The notes: a model not told the origin generated them from the letters alone. DNA of 64,000 bases from RGIG4708 sp045538875 (GCA_045538875.1 JAZQEG010000003.1:1-64000); one strand, 5' to 3'; numbered from the stretch's first letter, positions 35,001 through 43,548 are shown. Numbers and translations: made by a program.

Positions 35001-35804
35001 ATGAGAACATTCCATACAGGCGGTGTTGCGGGCGATGATATTACTCAGGGTCTCCCCAGAGTTGAAGAATTGTTTGAGGCTCGTAAGCCTAAGGGTGTTG
35101 CAATTATTGCCGAGCAGGCAGGTATTGCTAAAATAGAAGAAACCAAAAAGAAGAGAGAGGTTGTTATTACCGACGCCGACGGCGCAACACACAACTACCT
35201 CATTCCATATGGTTCACGCATTAAAATTGCAGACGGCACTGATGTTGAAAAAGGTCAGGAGCTTACAGAAGGTTCAATTTATCCTCAGGATCTTTTGCGT
35301 GTAATGGGCACAATGGACGATACAGGCATTAAGGCTGTTATTGACTATCTCATTCAGGAAGTACAGAGAGTTTACAGACTGCAGGGTATCGACATCAATG
35401 ATAAGCATATTGAGGTTATTGTACGCCAGATGATACGCAAAGTTAAGGTTGAGGATCAGGGAAGTACAAATCTTATTGTTGGCTCGGTAATAGACAACGC
35501 AGAATTTTATGATGCTTACAAAAAAGCCCAGGCAAACGGCAGCGAACTTCCAAAATGCAGCAGAGTTCTTCTTGGTATTACCAAAACTGCTCTTGCAACA
35601 GATTCGTTCCTTTCGGCTGCATCCTTCCAGGAAACAACAAGAGTTCTTACAGATGCTGCCATCAAAGGCAAAAAAGACCCGCTTGTTGGTCTTAAGGAAA
35701 ATGTTATTATCGGTAAACTTATACCTGCAGGTACAGGGCTTTCGACATATCACGATGTTGATGTTGTTACACCAATAATTTCAACTTCCGACAGCACAAA
35801 CTAA
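32067..35804 (+). CDS. rpoC: RNA polymerase beta' subunit
   Basis: 1245 aa. The N-terminal zinc finger has four cysteines (DWECYCGKYK and VCDRCGVEV). The catalytic magnesium motif NADFDGDQMAVH is at about 448. The bridge-helix and trigger-loop region (MTFHT equivalent MRTFHTGGVAG) and the second zinc site (CQARIGVCAKCYG) are present. It follows rpoB by 14 nt with GGAGGGGG as ribosome binding site. A strong terminator ends the transcript. Confidence 0.98.
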   Translation: MSEFNSFASIKIGLSSPEKIREWSYGEVKKPETINYRTLKPERDGLFCEKIFGPTKDWECYCGKYKRNRYKGIVCDRCGVEVTRAKVRRERMGHIELAAPVSHIWYFKGIPSRLGLMLDMSPRILEKILYFAAYVVTDPGSSGLAYKTVLTEKEYRDNIDKYGAGAFSAGMGAESIKKLLTDIDLEELAAELKTELDESQGQKKVRIAKRLEVVEAFRMSGNKPEWMIMDVIPVIPPEIRPMVQLDGGRFATSDLNDLYRRVINRNNRLKRLLELEAPDIIVRNEKRMLQEAVDALIDNGRRGRAVTGPGNRPLKSLSDMLKGKQGRFRQNLLGKRVDYSGRSVIVVGPDLKIYQCGLPKEMALELFKPFVMHKLVEDGICHNVKSAKRMVERVKTEVWDVLEDVIKEHPVFLNRAPTLHRLGIQAFEPILVEGRAIRLHPLVCTAFNADFDGDQMAVHVPLSPEAQAEARFLMLSANNLLKPQDGKTVTVPTQDMVLGSYYLTILKPKEVKITHPGDTGFEVGDVVCYLSNQEFNKNSKKAIANGPSLLEINRQLEAEGKKPAKFTEEGCFAGEAGEAKYFTSFDEALMAYDSGALGLHAPIKVRNTVEVNGEKVTGIIDATVGKIIFNEDIPQDIGLVDRSKDGPLVLEVGMNFVADKKGLGKIFDTCIKAHGTHGTADVLDKIKALGYKFSTKGALTISVNDMIIPDAKEGILEKAQAEVDKIGKLYKRGLVTEEERYTEVIKAWNKAVDDISDALIDGLDQYNPIYMMATSGARGSKDQIKQLAGMRGLMADTSGKAIEIPIKANFREGLNVLEYFISTHGARKGLPDTALRTADTGFFTRRFVDVSQDVIIREVDCGTEDFIVAKAITDGKEVIESFRDRLVGRTSREDILHPETGEVVIYAGQLISEEDANRVVAAGVTSAKIRSILTCQARIGVCAKCYGSNLSTGKLVDVGEAVGIIAAQSIGEPGTQLTMRTFHTGGVAGDDITQGLPRVEELFEARKPKGVAIIAEQAGIAKIEETKKKREVVITDADGATHNYLIPYGSRIKIADGTDVEKGQELTEGSIYPQDLLRVMGTMDDTGIKAVIDYLIQEVQRVYRLQGIDINDKHIEVIVRQMIRKVKVEDQGSTNLIVGSVIDNAEFYDAYKKAQANGSELPKCSRVLLGITKTALATDSFLSAASFQETTRVLTDAAIKGKKDPLVGLKENVIIGKLIPAGTGLSTYHDVDVVTPIISTSDSTN

Positions 35805-35811
35805 ATTAACT

Positions 35812-35849
35812 AAAGCAGCAAAGCCTAATTTGCTTTGCTGCTTTTTTTA
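35812..35849 (+). terminator. Terminator of rpoB-rpoC
   Basis: Stem AAAGCAGCAAAGC/GCTTTGCTGCTTT and a run of seven T. Confidence 0.9.
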
Positions 35850-35874
35850 GTGGCTAAACCAAAACTATAATTTT

Positions 35875-35929
35875 CAGGTGACAGTGGGGGAAGTTCCTTT
35901 GCAAAAGGTGCGTCCCCGTCTGTCACCTG
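35875..35929. repeat. Hairpin element with GGTGACAG ends
   Basis: The terminal inverted repeat CAGGTGACAG...CTGTCACCTG also carries inner GGGG/CCCC and AAGTTCCTTTGCAAAAGG segments. It resembles the short palindromic elements with GTGACAG/CTGTCAC ends scattered in clostridial genomes. It is non-coding and lies in the 406-bp rpoC to L7Ae-like spacer, together with the promoter and leader of the str operon. Confidence 0.55.
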
Positions 35930-36083
35930 TAAAGTAGCTAAAATGCAGACGACAAATGAAAAAATTACAGTTTGTTAAGTTTTTTGAACGCAGTTTGAGG
36001 ATTGTAGCATTTCGCTCGAAATTTATTAAATTTGCTCTTTACAAAATTTATCAAAAGAATATATAATTTGTTTATAAAAATGC

Positions 36084-36112
36084 TTGACAAATAGTAATAT
36101 TTGTTATATAAT
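36084..36112 (+). promoter_or_regulatory. str operon promoter
   Basis: Perfect consensus: TTGACA (36084-36089), 17 nt, TATAAT (36107-36112). A leader of about 90 nt precedes the first gene. Confidence 0.92.
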
Positions 36113-36210
36113 TTATAGGTATTATGTTCGGATGGTGGGATATTTGCGCCCTTTTTTGGCGTATTTGTCATTACATCAAAGTGCTTGAACAATACAAAGG
36201 AGGACTAAAA

Positions 36211-36459
36211 TTGCTTGAAGGAGTCACTTCAGACAGTTTGATTGTCGGACTGCGCACAAGTGTAAAAGCTATCGAAAAAGGCGAGGCGTTAAAGGCAATT
36301 ATTGCAACGGACATTTCGCCCTCAATTTTTGATGATTTTACAATGCTGTGCATAACAAATGACATCCCATTTGAAACGGTGGAGTCAAAATCTGCTTTGG
36401 GTAAGGCATGCCGCATAGATGTTGATGCATCGGTTGTGGTAGTTAAAAAGCAGAAGTAA
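36211..36459 (+). CDS. L7Ae-family kink-turn-binding ribosomal-like protein (YbxF type)
   Basis: 82 aa beginning at TTG 36211 after AAAGGAGGACTAAAA; a longer frame from an upstream ATG lacks a ribosome binding site. L7Ae features are SDSLIVGLRTSVKAIEKGEA, AIIATDISP and CITNDIPFETVESKSALGKA. B. subtilis carries ybxF at the same place between rpoC and rpsL. It is expected to bind kink-turn RNA. Confidence 0.9.
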   Translation: MLEGVTSDSLIVGLRTSVKAIEKGEALKAIIATDISPSIFDDFTMLCITNDIPFETVESKSALGKACRIDVDASVVVVKKQK

Positions 36460-36520
36460 TTCGGTTAAAATACTGCAAACAGCAGTTTTTTAATATATTA
36501 TATGCAGGAGGTGAAATGAA

Positions 36521-36928
36521 TTGCCTACATTTAACCAGTTAGTCAGAAAAGGAAGACAGTCTTCTGACAAAAAGTCTACAGCACCTGCACTCCAGTTTGG
36601 TTTTAACTCTCTTCACAAGAGAACAACCGACCAGAGCTCACCTCAAAAAAGAGGCGTTTGCACAGCTGTTAAGACTATGACACCTAAAAAGCCTAACTCA
36701 GCGCTCAGAAAAATGGCCAGAGTAAGACTTACAAACGGAATTGAAGTTTCGGCTTATATTCCGGGTATCGGTCACAATCTTCAGGAGCATAGTGTTGTTC
36801 TTATCAGAGGAGGAAGAGTTAAAGACCTCCCTGGTGTAAGATATCACATTATTCGTGGAGCTTTGGACGCATCAGGTGTTGCTAACAGAAAGCAGTCAAG
36901 ATCAAAATACGGTGCTAAATCTAAATAA
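36521..36928 (+). CDS. rpsL: 30S ribosomal protein S12
   Basis: 135 aa starting at TTG 36521 (AGGAGGTGAAATGAA upstream). The decoding-centre loops TPKKPNSALRK and GGRVKDLPGVRYH are conserved; the lysines mutated in streptomycin resistance are wild type. Its C-terminus SKYGAKSK is standard. Confidence 0.98.
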   Translation: MPTFNQLVRKGRQSSDKKSTAPALQFGFNSLHKRTTDQSSPQKRGVCTAVKTMTPKKPNSALRKMARVRLTNGIEVSAYIPGIGHNLQEHSVVLIRGGRVKDLPGVRYHIIRGALDASGVANRKQSRSKYGAKSK

Positions 36929-36953
36929 TATCGTAAACTGACTGTAAACAAAA

Positions 36954-36998
36954 AGTAAGCATATCCGGTTTTGTTGGATACTTACTGCAAAAGGTAAG
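36954..36998 (+). promoter_or_regulatory. Alternative hairpins in the rpsL-rpsG spacer
   Basis: AGTAAG(CA)TATCC pairs with GGATACTTACT (36954-36986). The same CTTAC can instead pair with downstream GTAAG (36981-36998). The two stems exclude each other. In E. coli S7 represses from the rpsL-rpsG spacer, so a regulatory site is plausible but unproven. Confidence 0.4.
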
Positions 36999-37112
36999 TA
37001 GTGCGACAATACGGAATTAATATATATATTAAATTCTTGTATTTTGCACTGACAAGCACATTAATGCTTGAGTACCTATGAAATCATTATATTATGAAGG
37101 AGGGAAGACAAA

Positions 37113-37583
37113 GTGCCACGTAAAGGTTTTATTGCAAAAAGAGAAGTATTGCCAGATCCGCTTTACAATAATGTAGTTGTTACAAAGCTTATCAACAACA
37201 TTATGCTTGACGGTAAAAAAGGCGTTGCTCAAAATATCGTATACGGTGCATTTGAAATTGTTGCTGAAAAAACAGGCAAGGATGCTTTAGAGGTATTCCT
37301 CGAGGCTATGGAAAACATTATGCCTGTTCTTGAAGTAAAAGCTAGAAGAGTAGGTGGTGCTACTTATCAGGTGCCGATTGAAGTTCGCCCTGAAAGAAGA
37401 CAGACACTTGGCCTCAGATGGCTCACAATTTACTCACGCGCAAGAAACGAAAGAACAATGAAAGAAAGACTTGCAAACGAAATCATGGATGCTGTAAACA
37501 ATGTGGGTGCTTCTATCAAAAAGAAGGAAGAAACACACAAAATGGCAGAAGCAAACAAAGCATTTTCACATTATCGTTGGTAA
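37113..37583 (+). CDS. rpsG: 30S ribosomal protein S7
   Basis: 156 aa from GTG 37113 (AAGGAGGGAAGACAAA upstream). It shows PRKGFIAKREVLPDP, NNIMLDGKKGVAQ, GGATYQVPIEV and the C-terminal AFSHYRW. It nucleates the 30S head and may autoregulate through the spacer upstream. Confidence 0.98.
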   Translation: MPRKGFIAKREVLPDPLYNNVVVTKLINNIMLDGKKGVAQNIVYGAFEIVAEKTGKDALEVFLEAMENIMPVLEVKARRVGGATYQVPIEVRPERRQTLGLRWLTIYSRARNERTMKERLANEIMDAVNNVGASIKKKEETHKMAEANKAFSHYRW

Positions 37584-37711
37584 GGGCAAAGGCGGCTGGT
37601 GTCGCCTGTGCATAGTTTTTTGTAAATTTACAAAAAATATCAGTTGCGTGCCTAGTGCCGCATAAATTTTAATAAACTTTTCATTACTACTGAAAGGAGG
37701 AAGTTAATTAA

Positions 37712-39811
37712 ATGGCTAGACAAATTTCTTTACAGAATACCAGAAATATCGGTATTATGGCTCATATCGACGCAGGTAAGACCACTACTACCGAAAGAAT
37801 ATTATATTATACCGGCCGTATTCATAAAATGGGTGAAACTCACGACGGCGCAGGTACAATGGACTGGATGGCTCAGGAACAGGAGCGCGGTATCACAATC
37901 ACATCTGCTGCTACCACTTGTTTCTGGGAAGGTTCTACACCTAACAAATATCCAAAAACAAGAATCAACATCATCGACACACCGGGACACGTTGACTTTA
38001 CAGTTGAGGTTCAGAGATCTCTCAGAGTACTCGACGGCTCTGTAACAGTTATGTGTGCTAAAGGTGGTGTTGAACCGCAGTCAGAAACCGTTTGGAGACA
38101 GGCTGATGACTACAAAGTACCAAGAATGATATACGTTAACAAAATGGATATCATGGGTGCAGACTTTTATAACGTTGTAAACATGGTACACGAACGTTTG
38201 CATGCAAACGGTGTGCCAATTCAGCTTCCTATAGGCGCAGAGGATACATTCAGAGGTATCATCGACCTTATTGAAATGAAAGCCGAAGTTTACTATGATG
38301 AAATGGGTAAAGACTACAGACAGGAAGAAATTCCATCTGATATGCTTGACAAAGCTGAAGAGTACAGAGCAGCAATGATTGAAGCAATTGCTGAAACAGA
38401 CGAGGAACTTATGGAAAAATTCTTCAATGAAGAAGAAATTACTCCTCAAGAACTTCGAAAAGCTCTAAGAAAAGCTACAATCAACAACGAAATTGTTCCT
38501 ATGCTCTGCGGTACATCATATCGTAACAAGGGTGTTCAGCTTCTTCTTGATGCTATTGTTGAATATATGCCTGCTCCTACAGATGTAGAAAACATCAAAG
38601 GCGTTATCCCTGGCACAGAACAGGAAGATGAAAGACCTTCAACAGATGATGCTCCGTTTGCAGCTCTTGCATTTAAAATTGCTACAGACCCATTTGTTGG
38701 TAAAATTTGCTTTTTCAGAGTATATTCTGGTTCTATCGAAGCAGGTTCATACGTGCTTAATGCATGCAAAAACAACAAAGAAAGACTTGGCCGTATACTC
38801 CAGATGCACTCCAACCACAGAGAAGATATTGATGTAGTTTACGCAGGTGATATTGCTGCTGCTGTTGGTCTTAAAAATACAACAACAGGTGATACTCTCT
38901 GTGACGAAAAGCATCCTATTATTCTTGAATCAATGGAATTCCCAGAGCCTGTTATCCGTGTTGCTATTGAACCAAAAACAAAAGCAGGACAGGAAAAAAT
39001 GGGTATTGCTCTTGCAAAACTTGCAGAAGAAGATCCTACATTTAAAACATACACAGATGAGGAAACAGGCCAGACAATTATTGCAGGTATGGGTGAGCTC
39101 CACCTTGAAATTATCGTAGACAGACTTCTTCGTGAATTTAAGGTTGAGGCAGACGTTGGTGCTCCTCAGGTTTCATACCGTGAAGCAATCAGAAAGGCTG
39201 TTGATGTTGACCACAAATACGCACGTCAGTCGGGTGGTAAAGGTCAGTACGGTCATGTTAAAATCAAAATGGAACCGCTCGAGGAAGGCAAAGGTTACGA
39301 GTTTGTTAACGCTATTGTCGGCGGTGCAGTTCCAAAGGAATATATCCCTGCAGTAGACGCAGGTATTCAGGGTGCTATGCAAAATGGTATTTTGGCAGGC
39401 TACAATGTTGTTGACGTTAAAGTTACACTTTACGATGGTTCATACCACGAGGTTGACTCATCCGAAATGGCATTTAAAATTGCTGCTTCTATGGCATTTA
39501 AAGATGGTATGGCAAAAGCAGACCCTGTTATTAAAGAACCTATAATGCTTGTTAATGTAATTGTACCTGATGATTACCTTGGTTTTGTAATTGGTGACCT
39601 TTCTTCAAGACGAGGTCTTGTTAAAAATCAGGAGGTTAGATCAGGCGGCGTTACACAGGTAACTGCAGATGTTCCGCTTTCTGAAATGTTTGGTTACGCT
39701 ACCGACCTTCGTTCCGGTACACAGGGCCGTGGTCAGTACACAATGGAACCTTCACATTACAGCGAAGTTCCTAAAAACATTATGGACACAATTATCAGTT
39801 CAAAAAAATAA
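37712..39811 (+). CDS. fusA: Elongation factor G
   Basis: This 699-aa translocation GTPase has G1 AHIDAGKTTTTERIL, switch-I RGITITSAA, G3 IDTPGHVDF, G4 NKMD and the five-domain length of classical EF-G. Its start follows GAAAGGAGG. The 128-bp spacer after rpsG holds two short palindromes but no clear promoter. Confidence 0.98.
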   Translation: MARQISLQNTRNIGIMAHIDAGKTTTTERILYYTGRIHKMGETHDGAGTMDWMAQEQERGITITSAATTCFWEGSTPNKYPKTRINIIDTPGHVDFTVEVQRSLRVLDGSVTVMCAKGGVEPQSETVWRQADDYKVPRMIYVNKMDIMGADFYNVVNMVHERLHANGVPIQLPIGAEDTFRGIIDLIEMKAEVYYDEMGKDYRQEEIPSDMLDKAEEYRAAMIEAIAETDEELMEKFFNEEEITPQELRKALRKATINNEIVPMLCGTSYRNKGVQLLLDAIVEYMPAPTDVENIKGVIPGTEQEDERPSTDDAPFAALAFKIATDPFVGKICFFRVYSGSIEAGSYVLNACKNNKERLGRILQMHSNHREDIDVVYAGDIAAAVGLKNTTTGDTLCDEKHPIILESMEFPEPVIRVAIEPKTKAGQEKMGIALAKLAEEDPTFKTYTDEETGQTIIAGMGELHLEIIVDRLLREFKVEADVGAPQVSYREAIRKAVDVDHKYARQSGGKGQYGHVKIKMEPLEEGKGYEFVNAIVGGAVPKEYIPAVDAGIQGAMQNGILAGYNVVDVKVTLYDGSYHEVDSSEMAFKIAASMAFKDGMAKADPVIKEPIMLVNVIVPDDYLGFVIGDLSSRRGLVKNQEVRSGGVTQVTADVPLSEMFGYATDLRSGTQGRGQYTMEPSHYSEVPKNIMDTIISSKK

Positions 39812-39824
39812 TTAATAATTATAG

Positions 39825-39853
39825 TTGATTTTTATTTAAATTTATAGTAAAAT
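39825..39853 (+). promoter_or_regulatory. Candidate additional tuf promoter
   Basis: TTGATT (39825-39830), 17 nt, TAAAAT (39848-39853) in the fusA-tuf spacer. It would allow EF-Tu to be made in excess. Confidence 0.45.
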
Positions 39854-39888
39854 TTATTTAATAAGAATTTTTTTAGGAGGAAACAATA

Positions 39889-41091
39889 ATGGCAAAAGCT
39901 AAATTTGAAAGAACCAAGCCACACGTTAACATTGGTACTATCGGCCACGTTGACCATGGTAAAACTACTCTTACCGCTGCTATAACAAAAGTTTTGGCAC
40001 TTGACGGTAAAGCACAGTTCGAAGCTTACGATCAGATCGACAAAGCTCCGGAAGAAAGAGAAAGAGGTATTACTATCTCTACAGCTCACGTTGAATACGA
40101 AACAGAAGCAAGACACTACGCACACGTTGACTGCCCTGGACACGCTGACTATGTTAAAAACATGATCACAGGTGCTGCTCAGATGGATGGTGCTATCCTC
40201 GTTGTATCTTCTGCTGACGGCCCAATGCCTCAGACAAAAGAACACATCCTTCTTGCTAGACAGGTTGGTGTTCCTTACATTGTAGTATTTATGAACAAAG
40301 TTGACCAGGTAGACGACGAAGAGCTCCTCGAACTCGTTGAAATGGAAATCAGAGATCTTCTCTCTGAATACGACTTCCCAGGTGATGATACACCTATCAT
40401 TAAAGGTACAGCTCTTGGTGTACTCGATTGCACATCAACAGATTCTAGCGATCCTGCATACGCTTGTATCCACGAGCTTATGGATGCTGTTGACAGCTAC
40501 ATCCCATCTCCTGAAAGAGATGAATCACTCCCATTCCTTATGCCTGTAGAAGATGTATTCTCAATTACAGGCCGTGGTACTGTTGCAACAGGTAGAGTTG
40601 AAAGAGGTGTTGCACACGTTGGTGACGAAGTTAAAATTGGTGGTCTTACTGAAGAATCAAGAAAAGTTGTTATCACTGGTCTTGAAATGTTCAGAAAGCT
40701 CCTCGATTCTGCTGAAGCTGGTGACAATGTTGGTGCACTTCTCCGTGGTGTTCAGAGAAATGAAATCGAAAGAGGACAGGTTCTTGCAAAACCAGGTTCA
40801 ATCAACCCACACACAGTATTCAAAGGTCAGGTTTACGTTTTGAGCAAAGACGAAGGTGGCCGTCATACACCATTCTTTAACAACTACAGACCTCAGTTCT
40901 TCTTTAGAACAACTGACGTTACAGGTGTTATCAACCTCCCAGAAGGCGTTGAAATGTGTATGCCTGGCGATAACGTTGAAATGCAGGTTGAACTCATTTC
41001 GCCTATCGCTATTGACCAGGGTCTCAGATTTGCTATCCGTGAAGGCGGCAGAACTGTAGGTTCAGGCGTTGTATCTGAAATTATTAAATAA
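39889..41091 (+). CDS. tuf: Elongation factor Tu
   Basis: 400 aa. G1 GHVDHGKTT, switch I/II RGITIS and DCPGHADYVKNM, G4 NKVD, and domain II/III blocks RGTVATGRVERG and GGRHTPFFNNYRPQF are intact. The start follows TAGGAGGAAACAATA. Confidence 0.99.
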   Translation: MAKAKFERTKPHVNIGTIGHVDHGKTTLTAAITKVLALDGKAQFEAYDQIDKAPEERERGITISTAHVEYETEARHYAHVDCPGHADYVKNMITGAAQMDGAILVVSSADGPMPQTKEHILLARQVGVPYIVVFMNKVDQVDDEELLELVEMEIRDLLSEYDFPGDDTPIIKGTALGVLDCTSTDSSDPAYACIHELMDAVDSYIPSPERDESLPFLMPVEDVFSITGRGTVATGRVERGVAHVGDEVKIGGLTEESRKVVITGLEMFRKLLDSAEAGDNVGALLRGVQRNEIERGQVLAKPGSINPHTVFKGQVYVLSKDEGGRHTPFFNNYRPQFFFRTTDVTGVINLPEGVEMCMPGDNVEMQVELISPIAIDQGLRFAIREGGRTVGSGVVSEIIK

Positions 41092-41120
41092 TTTTGTTTT
41101 AAACTAATTACAGTTTAATT

Positions 41121-41158
41121 AAGCACTCCGTTTGTTTGCAAACGGAGTGCTTTTTATT
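41121..41158 (+). terminator. Terminator of the str operon
   Basis: Stem AAGCACTCCGTTTG/CAAACGGAGTGCTT with loop TTTG, then T-rich tail. Confidence 0.92.
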
Positions 41159-41194
41159 GCTTAATTTTTTTTTGGCTGTAAAAAAGGTTTTGTA

Positions 41195-41224
41195 TTGATT
41201 TTAACAGGCAGTTGTGTATATAAT
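41195..41224 (+). promoter_or_regulatory. Promoter of the 41.3-43.4 kb operon
   Basis: TTGATT (41195-41200), 18 nt, TATAAT (41219-41224). Confidence 0.7.
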
Positions 41225-41288
41225 ATTAAAAGGAACACTAAAAATATTTACATAATGTTTGATTGACAAAGGGGACATATATTTTAGT

Positions 41289-41990
41289 ATGCAAAAATCC
41301 GTAAGATACACATTTATAGATGCACTTAGAGGCTTTGCTCTTATAAATATGATACTCTACCACGCCTTGTGGGATGTTAATTATATTTTTGGTGTTAAAA
41401 TAGCCTGGTATACATCAAATATTGGCTATGCGTGGCAGCAGATGATATGCTGCACATTTATTTTTGTTTCGGGGTTGTGCTTCCCGCTTGGAAAGCATAA
41501 GCTCAAAAGAGGCTTGATTACCCTCATATGTTCTGCTATAATTAGTATAGTAACTGCAGTGTTTATGCCGCAAAACACTATTTTGTTTGGAGTGCTCTCG
41601 CTTATAGGAAGCAGCATAATTATTACAATACCGCTAAAAAAGCTTTTTAACAAGGTCAATTGCTATATAGGCTTTGTAGCTTTTTTAGTGCTTTTTGTAA
41701 TTTTAAAAAGTTTTAGGGAATATCCACGCTGGTTATATGCAAATTTGTTTACGGCATATTTGGGGTTTGCGCCATCAGATTTTACATCTGCGGATTATTT
41801 TCCTCTGATACCGTGGATATTTTTGTTTGTGGCAGGGTATTTTGCACACAGTATATTTAAAAAGCATAATCTGATGCCATTACTTACAAAAACAAAATGT
41901 AAGCCGCTTGAATGGTTTGGCCGACATTCACTTGTAGTTTATATGCTGCATCAGCCTGTAATTTATGTATTATTGAGCATTATTTTTTAA
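41289..41990 (+). CDS. DUF1624 / heparan-alpha-glucosaminide N-acetyltransferase-like membrane protein
   Basis: About 233 aa with six or seven hydrophobic segments. The N-terminal signature RYTFIDALRGFALINMILYH and the C-terminal EWFGRHSLVVYMLHQP identify the family of membrane acyltransferases. Its members probably acylate cell-surface or cytosolic sugars; the substrate here is unknown. ATG 41289 gives the normal family N-terminus, although GGGG is about 13 nt away; TTG 41259 is an alternative. The YbaK-like gene follows. Confidence 0.8.
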   Translation: MQKSVRYTFIDALRGFALINMILYHALWDVNYIFGVKIAWYTSNIGYAWQQMICCTFIFVSGLCFPLGKHKLKRGLITLICSAIISIVTAVFMPQNTILFGVLSLIGSSIIITIPLKKLFNKVNCYIGFVAFLVLFVILKSFREYPRWLYANLFTAYLGFAPSDFTSADYFPLIPWIFLFVAGYFAHSIFKKHNLMPLLTKTKCKPLEWFGRHSLVVYMLHQPVIYVLLSIIF

Positions 41991-42016
41991 TATTTTAGAT
42001 ATTTATGGAGAACTTT

Positions 42017-42490
42017 ATGCAAGACAAAACAAATGTTATGCGTCTTTTGGATGGCAAAAAATTAAAATACAACAGCTTTTTTTACGGTGACGGAAATGCA
42101 ATAAGTGCAGTGGAGGTTGCAACTATTTTGGGCCAACCTCCCCAAAGAGTGTTCAAAACTCTTGTAACCGTTGGCAAAAGCGGAAAAAATTATGTTTTTG
42201 TTATCCCTGCATGCAACGAACTCGACTTAAAAAAAGCGGCAAAGGCAGTCGGCGAAAAATCAATTTCGATGATTTTGTCTAAGCAGTTGTTGCCACTTAC
42301 AGGGTATATTCATGGCGGGTGCTCGCCAATTGGGATGAAAAAATTTTTTACAACCACAATTCATCACACCGCCAAAGATTTTGAAACAATATTTTTCAGC
42401 GGCGGCAAAATTGGAGTTCAGGTTGAAATGAGCATTGAGGAGTTGTCTAAAATAATTACATTTTGCTTACATGATATTGTAGTTAGTTAA
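42017..42490 (+). CDS. YbaK/EbsC-family aminoacyl-tRNA deacylase
   Basis: About 157 aa. The conserved Lys (VFKTLVTVGKSGKNYVFVIP) and the GGCSPIGMKK motif mark Cys-tRNA(Pro) deacylases that clear misacylated tRNA. ATG 42017 follows GGAG at 8 nt; the ATG at 42005 overlaps that site. It lies 12 nt before the polyprenyl synthase. Confidence 0.9.
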   Translation: MQDKTNVMRLLDGKKLKYNSFFYGDGNAISAVEVATILGQPPQRVFKTLVTVGKSGKNYVFVIPACNELDLKKAAKAVGEKSISMILSKQLLPLTGYIHGGCSPIGMKKFFTTTIHHTAKDFETIFFSGGKIGVQVEMSIEELSKIITFCLHDIVVS

Positions 42491-42502
42491 AGGAGAATAG
42501 TA

Positions 42503-43387
42503 ATGGATTTTAAGCATCAATTACAAAACAAAATTGAAGATATCGAAAAAATACTTAACATCTATCTTCCAAAAGAGGAGGGCCCTCAAAAAACTGTTAT
42601 TGAGGCAATGAATTACAGCGTAAGAGCAGGCGGCAAACGCTTGCGCCCTATGCTTATGTATGAAACATACAAGCTTTTTGGGGGAAAAAGCAAGGTTGTT
42701 GAGCCGTTTATGGCAGCACTTGAAATGATACATACATACTCTCTTGTGCACGATGACCTTCCGGCTCTTGACAACGATGAATACCGTCGCGGCAAAAAAA
42801 CTACTCACGCAGTATATGGCGAGGCTATGGCTATTTTAGCAGGTGACGGACTTTTAAATTATGCATTTGAGGTGGCGTCAACTGCATTTGACTTGCAATT
42901 TGAACCAAAGGTGGCAAAAGCATTAAAGGTGTTGGGGACAAAGGCAGGTATTTTTGGTATGATAGGCGGCCAGATTGCAGATATCGAAAGCGAGGGCAAA
43001 AGTGTTGGTATTGAAACGGTGGAGTTTATTCACAGGCTAAAATGCGGAGCCCTTATCGAAAGTGCAATGCTTATTGGTGCAATTCTTGCGGGTGCTTCCG
43101 AGGATGAGCAGGCAAAAATAGAACAAATCGGTGCGGACATAGGCTATGCATTTCAAATTCAGGATGATATTCTTGATGTTACAAGCACAACAGAGGTTTT
43201 GGGCAAGCCTGCAGGCAGCGATGACAAAAACCAAAAATCAACATATGTTTCAATAAAGGGGCTGGAGCAAGCAAAAAAGGATGTTGAGCTTATGTCGGAC
43301 AGAGCACTCCAAAATCTGTCATCCTTTAAAAACAAAAATGCATTTTTGGAAGAATTGATAAAAATGCTTATAAACCGAGTAAACTAA
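42503..43387 (+). CDS. ispA: Polyprenyl (farnesyl) diphosphate synthase
   Basis: 294 aa with both aspartate-rich motifs: DDLPALDNDEYRRGKKTTH (first) and QIQDDILDVT (second). AGGKRLRPML binds isopentenyl diphosphate. The short-chain length and motif form fit farnesyl or geranylgeranyl diphosphate synthase for membrane and wall lipid carriers. Usual partners (xseB, dxs) are not adjacent. Confidence 0.92.
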   Translation: MDFKHQLQNKIEDIEKILNIYLPKEEGPQKTVIEAMNYSVRAGGKRLRPMLMYETYKLFGGKSKVVEPFMAALEMIHTYSLVHDDLPALDNDEYRRGKKTTHAVYGEAMAILAGDGLLNYAFEVASTAFDLQFEPKVAKALKVLGTKAGIFGMIGGQIADIESEGKSVGIETVEFIHRLKCGALIESAMLIGAILAGASEDEQAKIEQIGADIGYAFQIQDDILDVTSTTEVLGKPAGSDDKNQKSTYVSIKGLEQAKKDVELMSDRALQNLSSFKNKNAFLEELIKMLINRVN

Positions 43388-43391
43388 ATAA

Positions 43392-43425
43392 CAAAAAGAG
43401 GTTCAAAAAGTGAACCTCTTTTTTT
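43392..43425 (+). terminator. Terminator of the ispA operon
   Basis: Stem AAAAAGAGGTTCA/TGAACCTCTTTTT with short loop and T-run. Confidence 0.88.
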
Positions 43426-43531
43426 AGTGTGACAGGCCCCGAACTCTCACTGCCTGACATATGAAATTTTTGTAATCTTTCACTTTGTCGGTTTTGACGG
43501 GCGTCAGCCCGCCTGCAACATGTCACACTAA
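43424..43531. repeat. 108-bp element with perfect 11-bp terminal inverted repeats
   Basis: TTAGTGTGACA at the left and TGTCACACTAA at the right bound a non-coding interior that includes GACGGGCGTCAGCCCGCC. The size and ends suggest a small palindromic or MITE-like element between convergent genes. The GTGACAG ends recall the element at 35875. Confidence 0.6.
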
Positions 43532-43548
43532 GGGACAATAAAAAAATG

